This document shows positions 18,101 through 26,054 of a DNA stretch of 64,000 nucleotides, piece after piece; the stretch's first letter is position 1; every line of letters starts with the position of its first letter. The stretch is from NCBI RefSeq assembly GCF_014212495.1, contig NZ_JACKZC010000009.1, positions 124,001 through 188,000 on the forward strand, read 5' to 3'. Made by a program: the position numbers and the translations under genes. Source of the stretch: Pontibacter sp. Tf4. GTDB taxonomy: Bacteria; Bacteroidota; Bacteroidia; Cytophagales; Hymenobacteraceae. A model generated the notes under the pieces. It made no database searches, was not told where the DNA came from, and worked only from the letters and a program-made list of their open reading frames with translations.

Positions 18101-18536
18101 GTTTGCGAAAGAAGAGCACATTTTTGAGCGCCACGCCGAGTTTGTGAATAACCTGGTACAGAAAGGTGGCCTGGCCGGTATCGGCTCGCATGGTCAGCTG
18201 CAGGGCCTTGGCTACCACTGGGAGCTTTGGTCGGTGCAGTCGGGTGGCATGAGCAACCACGATGCCCTGAAAGTTGCCACGATTCTGGGTGCCAGATCAC
18301 TTGGCCTGGAAGGTGATATCGGATCTATTGAAAACGGCAAACTGGCTGACTTAGTGATTATGGACAGTAACCCGCTGGAGAATATCCGTAACACCAACAC
18401 CATAAAGTACGTGATGCGTAACGGCCGTCTGTACGATGCCAATAACATGGATGAGCTGGCCCCTACCGCCCGCAAAGCGCAGGAGTTTAACTGGCACAGC
18501 GCAACACCGGTTGGCGTACCTGGTATTCAGGAATAA
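15114..18536 (+). CDS. Secreted amidohydrolase with N-terminal beta-propeller (TolB/PD40 repeats)
   Basis: 1140 aa. A signal peptide (residues about 1-31, ending PAMAQ) is followed by a Lys/Glu-rich linker, then WD40-like PD40 propeller repeats (for example ALDVSPDGSQIIFDMLGDLY, ARFSPDGKSIVFISDRDG, AAVSPDGKRVAFTALDRLY) to about residue 680. A charged segment leads into an imidazolonepropionase-type amidohydrolase domain with the metal motif GFIDTHAHMW (H786, H788) and the closing GSIENGKLADLVIMDSNP block. The propeller-amidohydrolase arrangement is widespread in Bacteroidota; substrates may be peptides or amides, but this is not established. A strong terminator at 18558 ends the message. Confidence 0.9.
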   Translation: MKKPILTYKHSWKKNLLLLCSVGLLLEPAMAQEAAKPKKDDTKKEEKKDLPLEGARKISINTSEGSWLALDVSPDGSQIIFDMLGDLYLLPITGGKATQLTEGMAFDTQARFSPDGKSIVFISDRDGSDNVWTMNLATKKTKQISKSKNENFFSAEWTPDGEYLVASKGRRNLKLHLYHKDGGTGVQLISKPETLKTVEPAFGKDSRYIWFSQRIGAWNYNAQLPQYQLATFDRQTGEVDTRTSRYGSAFSPTLSPDGTWLVYGTRHNNQTGLIAQNLKTGEEKWLAYPVQRDEQESIAPMGVLPAMSFTPDSRNLIASYGGKIHSIPVAGGAAKEIPFEVKTEIAVGPQLDFKYPIKDDKMMTVTQLRDAAVSPDGKRVAFTALDRLYVMDYPNGTPKRLTEQDFTQAQPAWSPDGKSIVYVTWDEKTGGAIYKTNANGKGKPVKLTEENAVFQEPVWTPNGERIVFSKGSAHEYKIAPGPGAFDARQTINWIPAKGGKSTFVTNASIGANPHFVKGEDRIYLYSGSDGLISIRWDGTDKRSYLKVKGITTFGTVAGDGVMEEMCHMLHQNEREPQQKPSEATTLIKAPVGDKALALINNEIYVVTIPVVGGETPTISVADVATSSFPSWKLTEIGGQFPSWSADGKTVYWTIGHGFFAYNLDEARAKKEQMDLDAEKKKEAKVTEAKADSANAEKEAIVIEGYKPKETKIAIQVQRDIPQGIVLLQGARIITMNGNEVIENGDILVENNRIKAVGKSGSLTVPQGAKIVDVKGKTITPGFIDTHAHMWPRWGVHTNQVWMYAANLAYGVTTTRDPQTGTTDVLTYADLVDAGKMVGPRVYSTGPGVGFWSYNLKSLDQAKSILRQYSEYYNTKTIKMYLVGNRQHRQWIIMAAKEQGLLPTTEGGLDFKLNMTQAIDGYPGHEHAFPIYPLYKDVIDFVAETKMAYTPTLLVSYGGPWAENYYYATEDVIGDKKLNYFTPKPELDAKARRRPGWFAKEEHIFERHAEFVNNLVQKGGLAGIGSHGQLQGLGYHWELWSVQSGGMSNHDALKVATILGARSLGLEGDIGSIENGKLADLVIMDSNPLENIRNTNTIKYVMRNGRLYDANNMDELAPTARKAQEFNWHSATPVGVPGIQE

Positions 18537-18557
18537 GTTAAAGTTATAACAATGCCT

Positions 18558-18594
18558 ATAAAGCCCTCCGTTTACGCGGAGGGCTTTATTTTTT
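18558..18594 (+). terminator. Rho-independent terminator
   Basis: A 13-bp stem, ATAAAGCCCTCCG (18558-18570) with CGGAGGGCTTTAT (18577-18589), followed by a T-run. Confidence 0.9.
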
Positions 18595-18675
18595 ATAGTT
18601 CATGCAACAGCAGAGCGGCTGCGTAACATACAATAAAACAATTATATAGAAATGTGCATGTTAAAGTAAAAACGT

Positions 18676-18683
18676 TATATTTG
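18676..18683 (+). promoter_or_regulatory. Possible -7 element for the TPR histidine kinase gene
   Basis: TATATTTG matches TAnnTTTG; no good TTTG lies 19-20 bp upstream. If real, transcription would start near 18690 and translation at ATG 18741 rather than ATG 18654. Confidence 0.35.
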
Positions 18684-18740
18684 CTAAGTTTAAGCCGCCA
18701 CTTTTCTACTACAAAACAAACTTTTACGCCACCGTTGCTT

Positions 18741-20741
18741 ATGATTGCAGCTCTACTGATCCAATTTATTTTACTGCTGATTGTGCCGCCCAGGGCAGCG
18801 GAACCTACTCCTCTTACCGGCCCCTCAAGAGCAGCGCTGCACCATAAAGTGGAGGAACTATGTGAGCTCAGCAAGAACTACTGGTACACCGATCCCAAAA
18901 AAGCAGTTGCCTATGGCAAAGAAGCCGTAGAGGAGGCAACCAAACTACAGGACAGCGCCCTGCTGGCCCTGGCTTACAACAATGCCGGTGCCGGCTTCTA
19001 TAACCTTGGCGACTATAACACGGCCACCGAATATTATTACAAATCGTTGCGGTTGCGCGAGGTGCTGGCCGATACGATAGGATTAAGCACCAGCTATAAC
19101 AACATCGGCAACATTTACATCAGCCAGTTCAACTATAGCAAAGCCCTGAGCTACTATAACAAGGCCATGCGCCTGGCCGAAAAAGTTAATGATACCCTAT
19201 CAATGAGCAGGGCGCTGAACAACATGGGCAATGTGTATGAGCGCCAGCATAAATACCACACGGCCCTGCACTATTACCTGAGAGCCCTGCCCCTGAAGGA
19301 AAAAACAAACGACAGCAGAGGCACCACCATCAGCCTTGTAAACATTGGCTACACGTACCAGAAGCTTGGGAAATACACCCGGGCACTCCATTACCTGCAG
19401 CGCGGCCTTGCCCTTACCATCCGAACAAATAACCTGAACAACCAGGTTTATGCCTACCGCGGCCTCGCCGAAACCTACCAGGGGCTGAAAAATTATCCTA
19501 AGGCGATCCTGTATGCCCGAACAAGCCTTGAGCTCGCCCAGAAAACCAACTCCAAAGCCGAAGCCAAAGAATCTGCTGATGTGTTGCACAAGATCTTTAG
19601 CAGTACCGGCGATTATAAACAGGCCTACGACTACCTGCAGCTCTCCTCGGCCTATACCGACAGCATTAATTCCGAAGAAATAACCCGCCAGACCACCAGC
19701 TACCAGGTAAAGTACGAAACAGCCCGGAAGGAAAAAGAGAACCTGCAACTGCTGGCCGAACACGAACTGCACAAAAAAGAGATAGAGCACAAAACCCTTA
19801 TCCAGTATGCAACTATAGTGCTGCTGGCCATGGCCCTCGTGCTGACCGTTATTGTATACCGGGGCAACCGCCGCATCAAGCGCATGAACAAGGCGCTCTC
19901 CCGCAAAAACAAAAAAGTAAGCCGCTACAGCCAAAGCATTAAACGCCAGAAAAACGAACTGGCCACACAGGCACTTGCCCTGCATCAGCAGAAAGAAGAG
20001 CTCGAGAAACTGAACAAGCTAAAGGATAAGCTCTTTTCGGTGGTGGCTCACGATATTAAAGGTCCGCTGCAGTCTCTGAAATCGTTGCTGGATATGCTGG
20101 CCATGGGCCGGGTACCGGAAGAGAAATTTGCGTACTTTACTGAGTTACTGGCAAGCCAGCAGCAAAGCACTCTCTGGCTGGTAGACAACCTGCTACTCTG
20201 GACACGGTCGCAGATGCAGGGCACAAACGTTAAGCTGCAACCCGTAAACCTGCATGCCCTTACTGAGGAAAACATAACCCTACTTTCGCCGCAGGCTCAG
20301 CGCAAAGGCATCAGCCTGCATAACATGGCGCACTCCAAAGCCATTGTGCTTGCTGATACCGAAATGATTAAACTGGTGCTCCGTAACCTGCTCTCGAATG
20401 CCATTAAATTCTGCAGTCAGGGCGATGAGGTAACTATAGAAACAGAACTACTGGACGGTAACGAGCTGCAGGTAACTGTGCGCGATACGGGAATAGGCAT
20501 TAGTGCTGAAAACCAGGCACGCCTGTTTGGCTTACGCACCTACACCACACTTGGCACGGCCCGCGAGAAAGGCAGCGGCCTGGGGCTGGCGCTCTGCAAG
20601 GATTTTATAGAGAGCAACGGAGGAAGCATCTGGGTGGAGAGTGCGCCGGGCGAAGGCTGTACCTTTAAGTTTACACTGCCTGCCCTTGTACGCCAGCCCA
20701 ACGAAGTACAAGCCGTACAGCTTGAAGCCGAAACCGCATAA
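18741..20741 (+). CDS. TPR-containing sensor histidine kinase
   Basis: 666 aa from ATG 18741, which opens a hydrophobic signal segment (MIAALLIQFILLLIVPP); an in-frame ATG at 18654 would give 695 aa, but a -7-like element lies between. A periplasmic region of about seven tetratricopeptide repeats (NNAGAGFYNLGDYNTATEYY, NNIGNIYISQFNYSKALSYY and so on) is followed by one transmembrane helix (YATIVLLAMALVLTVIVYRG), a coiled coil, and a HisKA/HATPase kinase core: phospho-acceptor histidine in VVAHDIKGPLQ (residue 437), N box LLSNAIKF, G boxes DTGIGI and GSGLGLAL. No response regulator is adjacent, so this is an orphan kinase. Such TPR kinases are common in Bacteroidota. Confidence 0.9.
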   Translation: MIAALLIQFILLLIVPPRAAEPTPLTGPSRAALHHKVEELCELSKNYWYTDPKKAVAYGKEAVEEATKLQDSALLALAYNNAGAGFYNLGDYNTATEYYYKSLRLREVLADTIGLSTSYNNIGNIYISQFNYSKALSYYNKAMRLAEKVNDTLSMSRALNNMGNVYERQHKYHTALHYYLRALPLKEKTNDSRGTTISLVNIGYTYQKLGKYTRALHYLQRGLALTIRTNNLNNQVYAYRGLAETYQGLKNYPKAILYARTSLELAQKTNSKAEAKESADVLHKIFSSTGDYKQAYDYLQLSSAYTDSINSEEITRQTTSYQVKYETARKEKENLQLLAEHELHKKEIEHKTLIQYATIVLLAMALVLTVIVYRGNRRIKRMNKALSRKNKKVSRYSQSIKRQKNELATQALALHQQKEELEKLNKLKDKLFSVVAHDIKGPLQSLKSLLDMLAMGRVPEEKFAYFTELLASQQQSTLWLVDNLLLWTRSQMQGTNVKLQPVNLHALTEENITLLSPQAQRKGISLHNMAHSKAIVLADTEMIKLVLRNLLSNAIKFCSQGDEVTIETELLDGNELQVTVRDTGIGISAENQARLFGLRTYTTLGTAREKGSGLGLALCKDFIESNGGSIWVESAPGEGCTFKFTLPALVRQPNEVQAVQLEAETA

Positions 20742-20786
20742 AACCACTGCCAGCCCGTTATAGTATAAGGTTGTAAATTCTGTCTT

Positions 20787-21629
20787 ATGTTCTCTAAACT
20801 ATACCTGTACCTTGCCCTTATCTGTTTGTTCGCCTGTAAGCAAACCGATAAACAGGAGGTGCAGGAGCAGTTCCGGCAGCGGCAACAGGCAGCCCGGCAG
20901 GGCGCTACAGACCAGCACAGCACCGCCACACAACCTACCCCGCAAACCACAACAGCACCGCAGCAGCCCGAAAATGCAGCAACTCCCACGCCTGCCGGCG
21001 ATAAAGTAGTAGCTGTAAAAGATGGCGACACGATAGAACTGCTGCGTAACGGCGAAACGATAAAAGTAAGATTGTATGGCGTGGACAGCCCGGAAAAGAC
21101 ACAGGATTTCGGGCAGCGGGCCCGGCAGTTCACCTCCGACCTGGCTTTCGGGAAACAAGTGCGCCTTATAGTTCATAACAAAGACCGCTATGGCCGTACT
21201 GTTGGCACCATTATATTACCCGATGGCCGCAACCTGAACGAAGAACTGGTAAAGAACGGCATGGCCTGGCACTACAAGGCTTACTCCAAAGACAAGAACC
21301 TGGCTAACCTGGAAGCGGATGCCCGCAGGTACAAACGCGGATTATGGGCAGAACCAAACCCTACTCCGCCCTGGGATTACCGCAAAAACGAGCGTGAACT
21401 ATCGGCAGAGAAAAAGGCTAAAAAAGAAGTTGCAGCACAAAACGCCCCGCTGCCAGCCGGCGCTACCAAACGCACTGTGTACCTCTGCAACAGCTCCGGC
21501 TCTAATGTTTACCATGTAAGCAAAAACTGCTCTGTGTTAAAACGCTGCAAAGCCGATGTACTGACTGTTACAGAAGCCGTAGCCATACGCGAGTATAACC
21601 GCCGCGCCGACAAGACCTGCGCCAATTAA
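20787..21629 (+). CDS. Thermonuclease-family (SNase) lipoprotein with C-terminal Cys-rich domain
   Basis: 280 aa. Lipoprotein signal with lipobox LFAC (C17), a Gln/Pro/Thr-rich linker to about residue 70, then a staphylococcal-nuclease fold: VKDGDTIELLRNGETIKVRL, YGVDSPEK, RYGRTVGTIILPDGRNLNEELV and a closing YKRGLWAEPNPTPPWDYRK. It should be anchored outside the cytoplasm and cut DNA or RNA with Ca2+. After residue about 225 there is an additional small domain (VYLCNSSGSNVYHV, CSVLKRC, final TCAN) with four cysteines and one histidine. The same domain makes up most of the next gene's product, which suggests the two act together or arose by duplication. Confidence 0.88.
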   Translation: MFSKLYLYLALICLFACKQTDKQEVQEQFRQRQQAARQGATDQHSTATQPTPQTTTAPQQPENAATPTPAGDKVVAVKDGDTIELLRNGETIKVRLYGVDSPEKTQDFGQRARQFTSDLAFGKQVRLIVHNKDRYGRTVGTIILPDGRNLNEELVKNGMAWHYKAYSKDKNLANLEADARRYKRGLWAEPNPTPPWDYRKNERELSAEKKAKKEVAAQNAPLPAGATKRTVYLCNSSGSNVYHVSKNCSVLKRCKADVLTVTEAVAIREYNRRADKTCAN

Positions 21630-21664
21630 AAACAATCCGTATCTTTGCTCCATACACCCTTTTT

Positions 21665-22048
21665 ATGAAAACCAGAAACATCTTTGCCCTTGCTATAGTT
21701 GGAATACTTTTGTTTGCCTGCCAGCCAACTGAACAGCAACAGGAAACTACAGTTGCAAATCCGCAACAGCCTGCTATTACCATAGATACTACACAACGCC
21801 GTCCGGCACCGGACTTTTATGTGATAGCGCCGGGCACAGAACGCAAACGCGTATGGGTGTGTGATGATCAACGATCCGACGTGTTTCACGTGGACAACCG
21901 TTGCGAAGTGCTGCTGACTTGTACCGGGGTATACAAAAATGTATCGTTACAGCGCGCGGTAGAAGAGTACGACCGCTACCACTGCGAAACCTGTAGCCAG
22001 GAATATGCCGATATGTTTGATCAGGATAAAGTGCGCTACGACTTTTAA
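21665..22048 (+). CDS. Small lipoprotein sharing the Cys/His domain of the adjacent nuclease
   Basis: 127 aa. Lipoprotein signal with lipobox LFAC (C19), a short Gln/Thr linker, then a domain VWVCDDQRSDVFHVDNRCEV...LLTC...YHCETCSQEY. The spacing C-x(6-7)-(V/D)xHV-x3-4-(N)C-x5-6-C matches the C-terminal domain of the upstream nuclease. The pattern could bind a metal. TATCTTTG at 21640-21647 is a candidate -7 element, so it may have its own promoter. It has no nuclease domain. I do not recognise a named family. Confidence 0.72.
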   Translation: MKTRNIFALAIVGILLFACQPTEQQQETTVANPQQPAITIDTTQRRPAPDFYVIAPGTERKRVWVCDDQRSDVFHVDNRCEVLLTCTGVYKNVSLQRAVEEYDRYHCETCSQEYADMFDQDKVRYDF

Positions 22049-22058
22049 CCACATAACG

Positions 22059-22086
22059 AAAAAGCCCCTTTCGGGGCTTTTTTTAT
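22059..22086. terminator. Bidirectional terminator
   Basis: AAAAAGCCCC and GGGGCTTTTTTT form a tight hairpin with a TTTC loop between the convergent lipoprotein and universal-stress genes. T-runs on both strands; the right flank overlaps the stop codon of the minus-strand gene. Confidence 0.9.
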
Positions 22087-22934
22087 TTTCTGTCGTGTAA
22101 TATCAGCAAAGGTATTTCGGCCTGGTAGGTCATGCGGTCGGCGAGGCTTTGCGAGAACAGTTCTGCAAAAAAGCCTTTGTGCCTGCGCAGAATAGCCATA
22201 ACACCGCCCTGGTGCTGAGTGAAATAGCTGCTGAGACCTTCGTCGCGGCGCTTGTTTTCAACAACATGCATTTGCAGCGGCACATCCGGGAAAGTGCCTT
22301 TTACACTGTCCAGGAATCTCTCGGCACGGGTGTTTTCTTCTACGCCGGTTTCCTTTACCACATGCACCATATCAATCTGCGAGTTGAAAAGACTGCCCAG
22401 TTCCACTACTGTTCGCAATGCATTCAGGTCGTCATCGGCATAATCGGTTGCATAAATGATGTTGCTGAAGTCCGGAGCTGCTGCCTTTGCCGGTACGGCC
22501 AGTAAGGTACATTTCACTTCATCTACAACGGCTTCGGTATTGCTGCCGATCAGGAGTTCTTCCAGGGCACTTCCGCCGCCGGTTGTTCCCATAACTACCA
22601 AGTCATACCCTTCATTTTTGGTCAGGTGCTCGGTCAGATCGGTTAGCAGGGCTTCTTTCAGGAGGTAATCGCAGGTAAAGCTGCCTGCCCGGTTGGCGCC
22701 GTATCTTTCCTCTATCTGCATTACCTGTGCTTTCAGGCGCTCGCCGGCATCGCGGAGCTGTTCGCCCAGCAATTCTCCTGCTACCAAAGCTGTTTCGGAG
22801 GTATCAACTATAGGCAAATGCACCACGTGCAGCACCGTTAAGTGCCCGCCCGACTGCTTTGCAATATAAATGGCATATTCCAGGGCTTTGGTTGCAGTCG
22901 GCGAAAAATCGGTTGGGCAGAGTATCTTTTTCAT
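22083..22934 (-). CDS. Tandem universal stress protein
   Basis: 283 aa with two UspA folds in series. The first (residues 1-145) has the ATP-binding pattern D8 in CPTDFSPTA and VMGTTGGGSALEELLIGSNT (G-x2-G-x9-G-S/T). The second (about 155-283) begins NIIYATDYADDDLNAL but its nucleotide loop (MAILRRHKGFFAELFSQSLA) is degenerate, so only the first half is likely to bind ATP. Cytoplasmic; role in stress survival is inferred from the family. Monocistronic between convergent and same-strand neighbours. Confidence 0.9.
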   Translation of the reverse strand: MKKILCPTDFSPTATKALEYAIYIAKQSGGHLTVLHVVHLPIVDTSETALVAGELLGEQLRDAGERLKAQVMQIEERYGANRAGSFTCDYLLKEALLTDLTEHLTKNEGYDLVVMGTTGGGSALEELLIGSNTEAVVDEVKCTLLAVPAKAAAPDFSNIIYATDYADDDLNALRTVVELGSLFNSQIDMVHVVKETGVEENTRAERFLDSVKGTFPDVPLQMHVVENKRRDEGLSSYFTQHQGGVMAILRRHKGFFAELFSQSLADRMTYQAEIPLLILHDRK

Positions 22935-23065
22935 GAGTTTTAGGTTACCGTGTAGCTATTTATATGCTAATATTACTATCTATACGCAGGATGGCAAATC
23001 TGTTGCATGGAAAGATCCCGAAAATGACAACAATCATCTGCAGCCGTTGCTGCCGGTAAGCCAAA

Positions 23066-24127
23066 CTATAGTTGCTGCCCCAGCACCTTAATTTCTTTCC
23101 AGGACCAGTTATACTTCGGTACAATACCCTGGTAGGCCTGCCGGTAATACTGCACCACTGTTTCCTTTAAAGTCTCAACCGGTATCCCCGAACTATAGAT
23201 CTCCCGCTCTGTAGGGTTGGCGTAACTTTCCTCACGGTTCAGGTCCTTGCCCTGCAGGCGTAACAAAGGGCCGGTTTCGGTCAAGGCGTCGCTGGTCCAG
23301 GTACGTTCGCCTGTTTCCAGGGCATTGAGGCGGGCAGCAAGCGGGGCCATGGGCAGGCGTGGCAGCACTGGCCGCGAAGCAAGGTCTACCCAGGTAGTGT
23401 ACTTGTATTCCAGCTCGTAGCGGTTATTATCGTAGCAGGTCAGCACCATATCAAAACCGGCTGTCCGGCTGAATAGCGCATAGTAATGCACAGGTTCAGG
23501 TGTTTCGATAATGATAAGGCCGATCTCAGGATGGCGCGTGAGCCTGGTAGCAGGACTATACAGGGTGCGGTACCCCAGCAGCACATCGCCAACTTCATCT
23601 TCCCAGATGCCGCGTTCCCAGTCCGGGTCCTGTAAAACCTGCTTAAAGCGGGGCAGGAAATACTCAAATTTCTTTACGCACTGCACCGTCTCTTTCTCTT
23701 CCATTTCGTCGGCAGCAAAAGGCTTGTAAAACAGTTCCCGCTCCCGGGAATTTATCCAGCAGACAAGTTTCAGCGCTTCGCCGGCCAATGGGTGGTTCAG
23801 GTCCAGCTCCCTGAAATCGCCGATAAGCGCCATCTGCCGCAGCAGTTCCTCGTGCTCCAGCGCCAGTTCCGGGTTCAGCAAACTCCAGACACCCACAAAA
23901 CCGTCGATGTCAAAATGGTTGGCCGTTACGTAAGGCAGCTCTAGCCCGGGCAGGTTTTGACGTAAGGCATTCAGCACCATGGCAGCGCTGGTATCGTCGC
24001 GCACATCGGCTGGCGTAGGAGCGCCGCGCCAGTGCGACAGCACCAGCCCGTTCGGGTGCGTGCTATCCACAACTATGGCTTTTTTATCTTTTAACTCCGA
24101 AAACGGAATAAATTTCTTCTTGATCAT
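23066..24127 (-). CDS. Conserved protein of unknown function (possibly DUF6687)
   Basis: 353 aa, no signal peptide or membrane segment. The N-terminal region contains VDSTHPNGLVLSHWRG, DDTSAAMVLNAL and VTANHFDIDGFVGVW; the aspartate and histidine placement (N-H-F-D-I-D-G) recalls the DHD/DHH phosphoesterase style but is not a clear match. The middle is acidic and rich in Trp/Tyr. I believe related proteins in Bacteroidota are catalogued as DUF6687, but I am not certain. A perfect AACTATAGTT overlaps the last codons at 23064-23073, and two more lie upstream (24209, 24244), in the gap before the next gene. Confidence 0.65.
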   Translation of the reverse strand: MIKKKFIPFSELKDKKAIVVDSTHPNGLVLSHWRGAPTPADVRDDTSAAMVLNALRQNLPGLELPYVTANHFDIDGFVGVWSLLNPELALEHEELLRQMALIGDFRELDLNHPLAGEALKLVCWINSRERELFYKPFAADEMEEKETVQCVKKFEYFLPRFKQVLQDPDWERGIWEDEVGDVLLGYRTLYSPATRLTRHPEIGLIIIETPEPVHYYALFSRTAGFDMVLTCYDNNRYELEYKYTTWVDLASRPVLPRLPMAPLAARLNALETGERTWTSDALTETGPLLRLQGKDLNREESYANPTEREIYSSGIPVETLKETVVQYYRQAYQGIVPKYNWSWKEIKVLGQQL

Positions 24128-24284
24128 GGTATAAAGGTGCGAAACCGGCAGCTCAGAACCAAAAAAGGCTACTCACAACTATAGCTATGTCGTCCTGAAA
24201 TTTCCGGCAACTATAGTTTTGCCGGTTCTTAAAGATGATTATCAACTATAGTTCTTTTATCGGGGCCGGTCTTTCAGCTAAAGT

Positions 24285-24581
24285 TTATCTTTTACGGTTT
24301 CTGCCACGACGGTTCGAGATACGTTCCAGTCGTTTGCCTTTTACCCATTTCAGGTACTTTTGCAGCGGCTCGGCCTGTTGCAGCGCTGGTATGGTGTTGT
24401 AAAGCACGGCCAGCTCGCGGTTGGTGAAGGTAAGGTGCAGGGTGCTGTGGCAGGGCTGGCAAAGCTCGGCGGTGGCACCATAGCGGCCGCCCTCTTCGCG
24501 CGGCACCAGGTGGTGCCTGCTTACCTGCTGCACCTCACGCCCGCAAAGCTCACACTGTATATCTCCTTTTTCAGCTGCCAT
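24285..24581 (-). CDS. Small HNH endonuclease-family protein
   Basis: 98 aa from ATG at 24581 (a TTG six codons upstream is possible). The core CELCGREVQQVSRHHLVPRE...CQPCHSTLHLTFTNREL is a zinc-bound HNH motif: two CxxC knuckles, the HH catalytic pair, and the later histidine. The C-terminus is very basic (KGKRLERISNRRGRNRKR), fitting DNA binding. Stand-alone HNH proteins like this occur widely and their targets are unknown. It is not next to any methylase or phage gene. Confidence 0.82.
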   Translation of the reverse strand: MAAEKGDIQCELCGREVQQVSRHHLVPREEGGRYGATAELCQPCHSTLHLTFTNRELAVLYNTIPALQQAEPLQKYLKWVKGKRLERISNRRGRNRKR

Positions 24582-24724
24582 AAACTGCCGGTTTGCCAAA
24601 CTATAAACAACTAACTATAGCTGCTGGTTATATACGATGTCCAAAAATAATACAGGTAACCGTACTGCAAAATGCGTATGAATTAGCTGTACATTTGCCG
24701 CCTTACTTTGCCCCAGAATAAACT

Positions 24725-25975
24725 ATGAAAATGCCGCACCAACCAAGAACCAATACTACCGCTACCGCCGGAACGCTGGTACCGAAAACAGAGATCCGCG
24801 AAGGCCTGCTGATCTTTACGCTGGCAGCCATCCAGTTCACGCACATGATGGATTTTGTGATCATGATGCCGCTGGGCCCGCAGCTGATGCGTATCTTTAA
24901 CATTTCGCCGAGCGAGTTTGGCCTGCTGGTTTCGGCGTATACGTTCAGTGCGGCTGTGGCTGGTTTTCTGAGTGCCCTCTTCATCGACAGGTTTGACCGG
25001 AAACATGCTATGCTGGGGTTATACTTCGGCTTTACGATAGGTACGCTTGCCTGCGCCCTGGCCCCTACATTCAGTTTGCTGCTGGCGGCACGTGTGGTGG
25101 CAGGTGCTTTTGGCGGTGTGCTGGGCGCCCTTATTTTAGCCGTTATCGGTGATGCCATACCAGAAGAAAGACGTGGTGCCGCGACTGGTAAAGTAATGGC
25201 AGCGTTCTCGGTGGCCTCAATTGCCGGAGTGCCGGTGGGGTTGTACCTGGCGAGCGTTACCAGCTGGCACGCGCCATTCTACCTGCTGGCCGGGTTAAGC
25301 TTTCTGGTACTGCTGGCATCTTTTAAGCTGTTACCCCCCATGCGCGGCCACCTGACCAACGCCGTAAAACAAAACCCGTTTCTGGTGCTGAAAGAGATCC
25401 TGCAGAAGCGCAACCTGCAATGGGCCATGGCCCTGATGATCACGTTGACGATGGCTGGTTTCCTGGTGGTGCCATTCATCAGCCCGTACATGGTTGCCAA
25501 TGTGGGTTTTACAGAAACGGAGCTGAGCTACATTTACCTGTTTGGCGGTATTGCGACGGTGTTTACCTCGCAGTGGGCCGGGCGCCTTGCCGATAAGCAT
25601 GGCAAGCAACGTGTGTTCATTATTTCGGCGGTGCTTTCTATGGTGCCCATTTTGCTGCTTACCAACCTGCCACCGGTGCCGCATTACATTGCGCTTATTG
25701 TTACCACCATCTTTTTTATATTGTTTGGTGCCCGCTTTGTTCCTGCCATGGCCCTGATCACATCCAGCGTAGAGCCAAAGCTGCGCGGTAGTTTTATGAG
25801 CATCAACTCATCGGTGCAGCAGCTGAGTGCAGGTGTAGCCGCTTTTTTATCAGGTCTGATCGTGCAGGAAACCGCATCTGGAAAACTGCTTAATTTTAAC
25901 TGGGACGGCATTCTGGCCTGTGTTATTACTTTGCTGGCAGTTTGGGTGGTGCGCTACCTGAAAGCAGTAGGGTAA
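24725..25975 (+). CDS. Major facilitator superfamily exporter (DHA1-like)
   Basis: 416 aa with twelve predicted membrane helices. The first helix region is TLAAIQFTHMMDFVIMMPLGPQ; the loop after helix two holds DRFDRKHAML, the MFS signature between helices 2 and 3, and a second-half equivalent GRLADKHGKQRV. It probably exports small molecules by proton antiport; the substrate cannot be read from sequence. TACATTTG at 24690-24697 is a possible -7 element. It ends at a long bidirectional terminator. Confidence 0.88.
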   Translation: MKMPHQPRTNTTATAGTLVPKTEIREGLLIFTLAAIQFTHMMDFVIMMPLGPQLMRIFNISPSEFGLLVSAYTFSAAVAGFLSALFIDRFDRKHAMLGLYFGFTIGTLACALAPTFSLLLAARVVAGAFGGVLGALILAVIGDAIPEERRGAATGKVMAAFSVASIAGVPVGLYLASVTSWHAPFYLLAGLSFLVLLASFKLLPPMRGHLTNAVKQNPFLVLKEILQKRNLQWAMALMITLTMAGFLVVPFISPYMVANVGFTETELSYIYLFGGIATVFTSQWAGRLADKHGKQRVFIISAVLSMVPILLLTNLPPVPHYIALIVTTIFFILFGARFVPAMALITSSVEPKLRGSFMSINSSVQQLSAGVAAFLSGLIVQETASGKLLNFNWDGILACVITLLAVWVVRYLKAVG

Positions 25976-25989
25976 TAGCCAGCTAAACC

Positions 25990-26040
25990 AACTATAAACT
26001 ATAAAAGCCGCGTGAAGTGCGGCTTTTATAGTTTATAGTT
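25990..26040. terminator. Bidirectional terminator with 22-bp arms built partly from AACTATA units
   Basis: Positions 25990-26011 and 26019-26040 are perfect inverted repeats of 22 bp around a 7-base loop. The inner part (AAAAGCCGC/GCGGCTTTT) is a normal terminator; the outer part is AACTATAAACTATA and its complement, i.e. two AACTATA units that extend the stem. It separates convergent genes. Confidence 0.9.
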
Positions 26041-26054
26041 CAGGTAAAGGTTTT

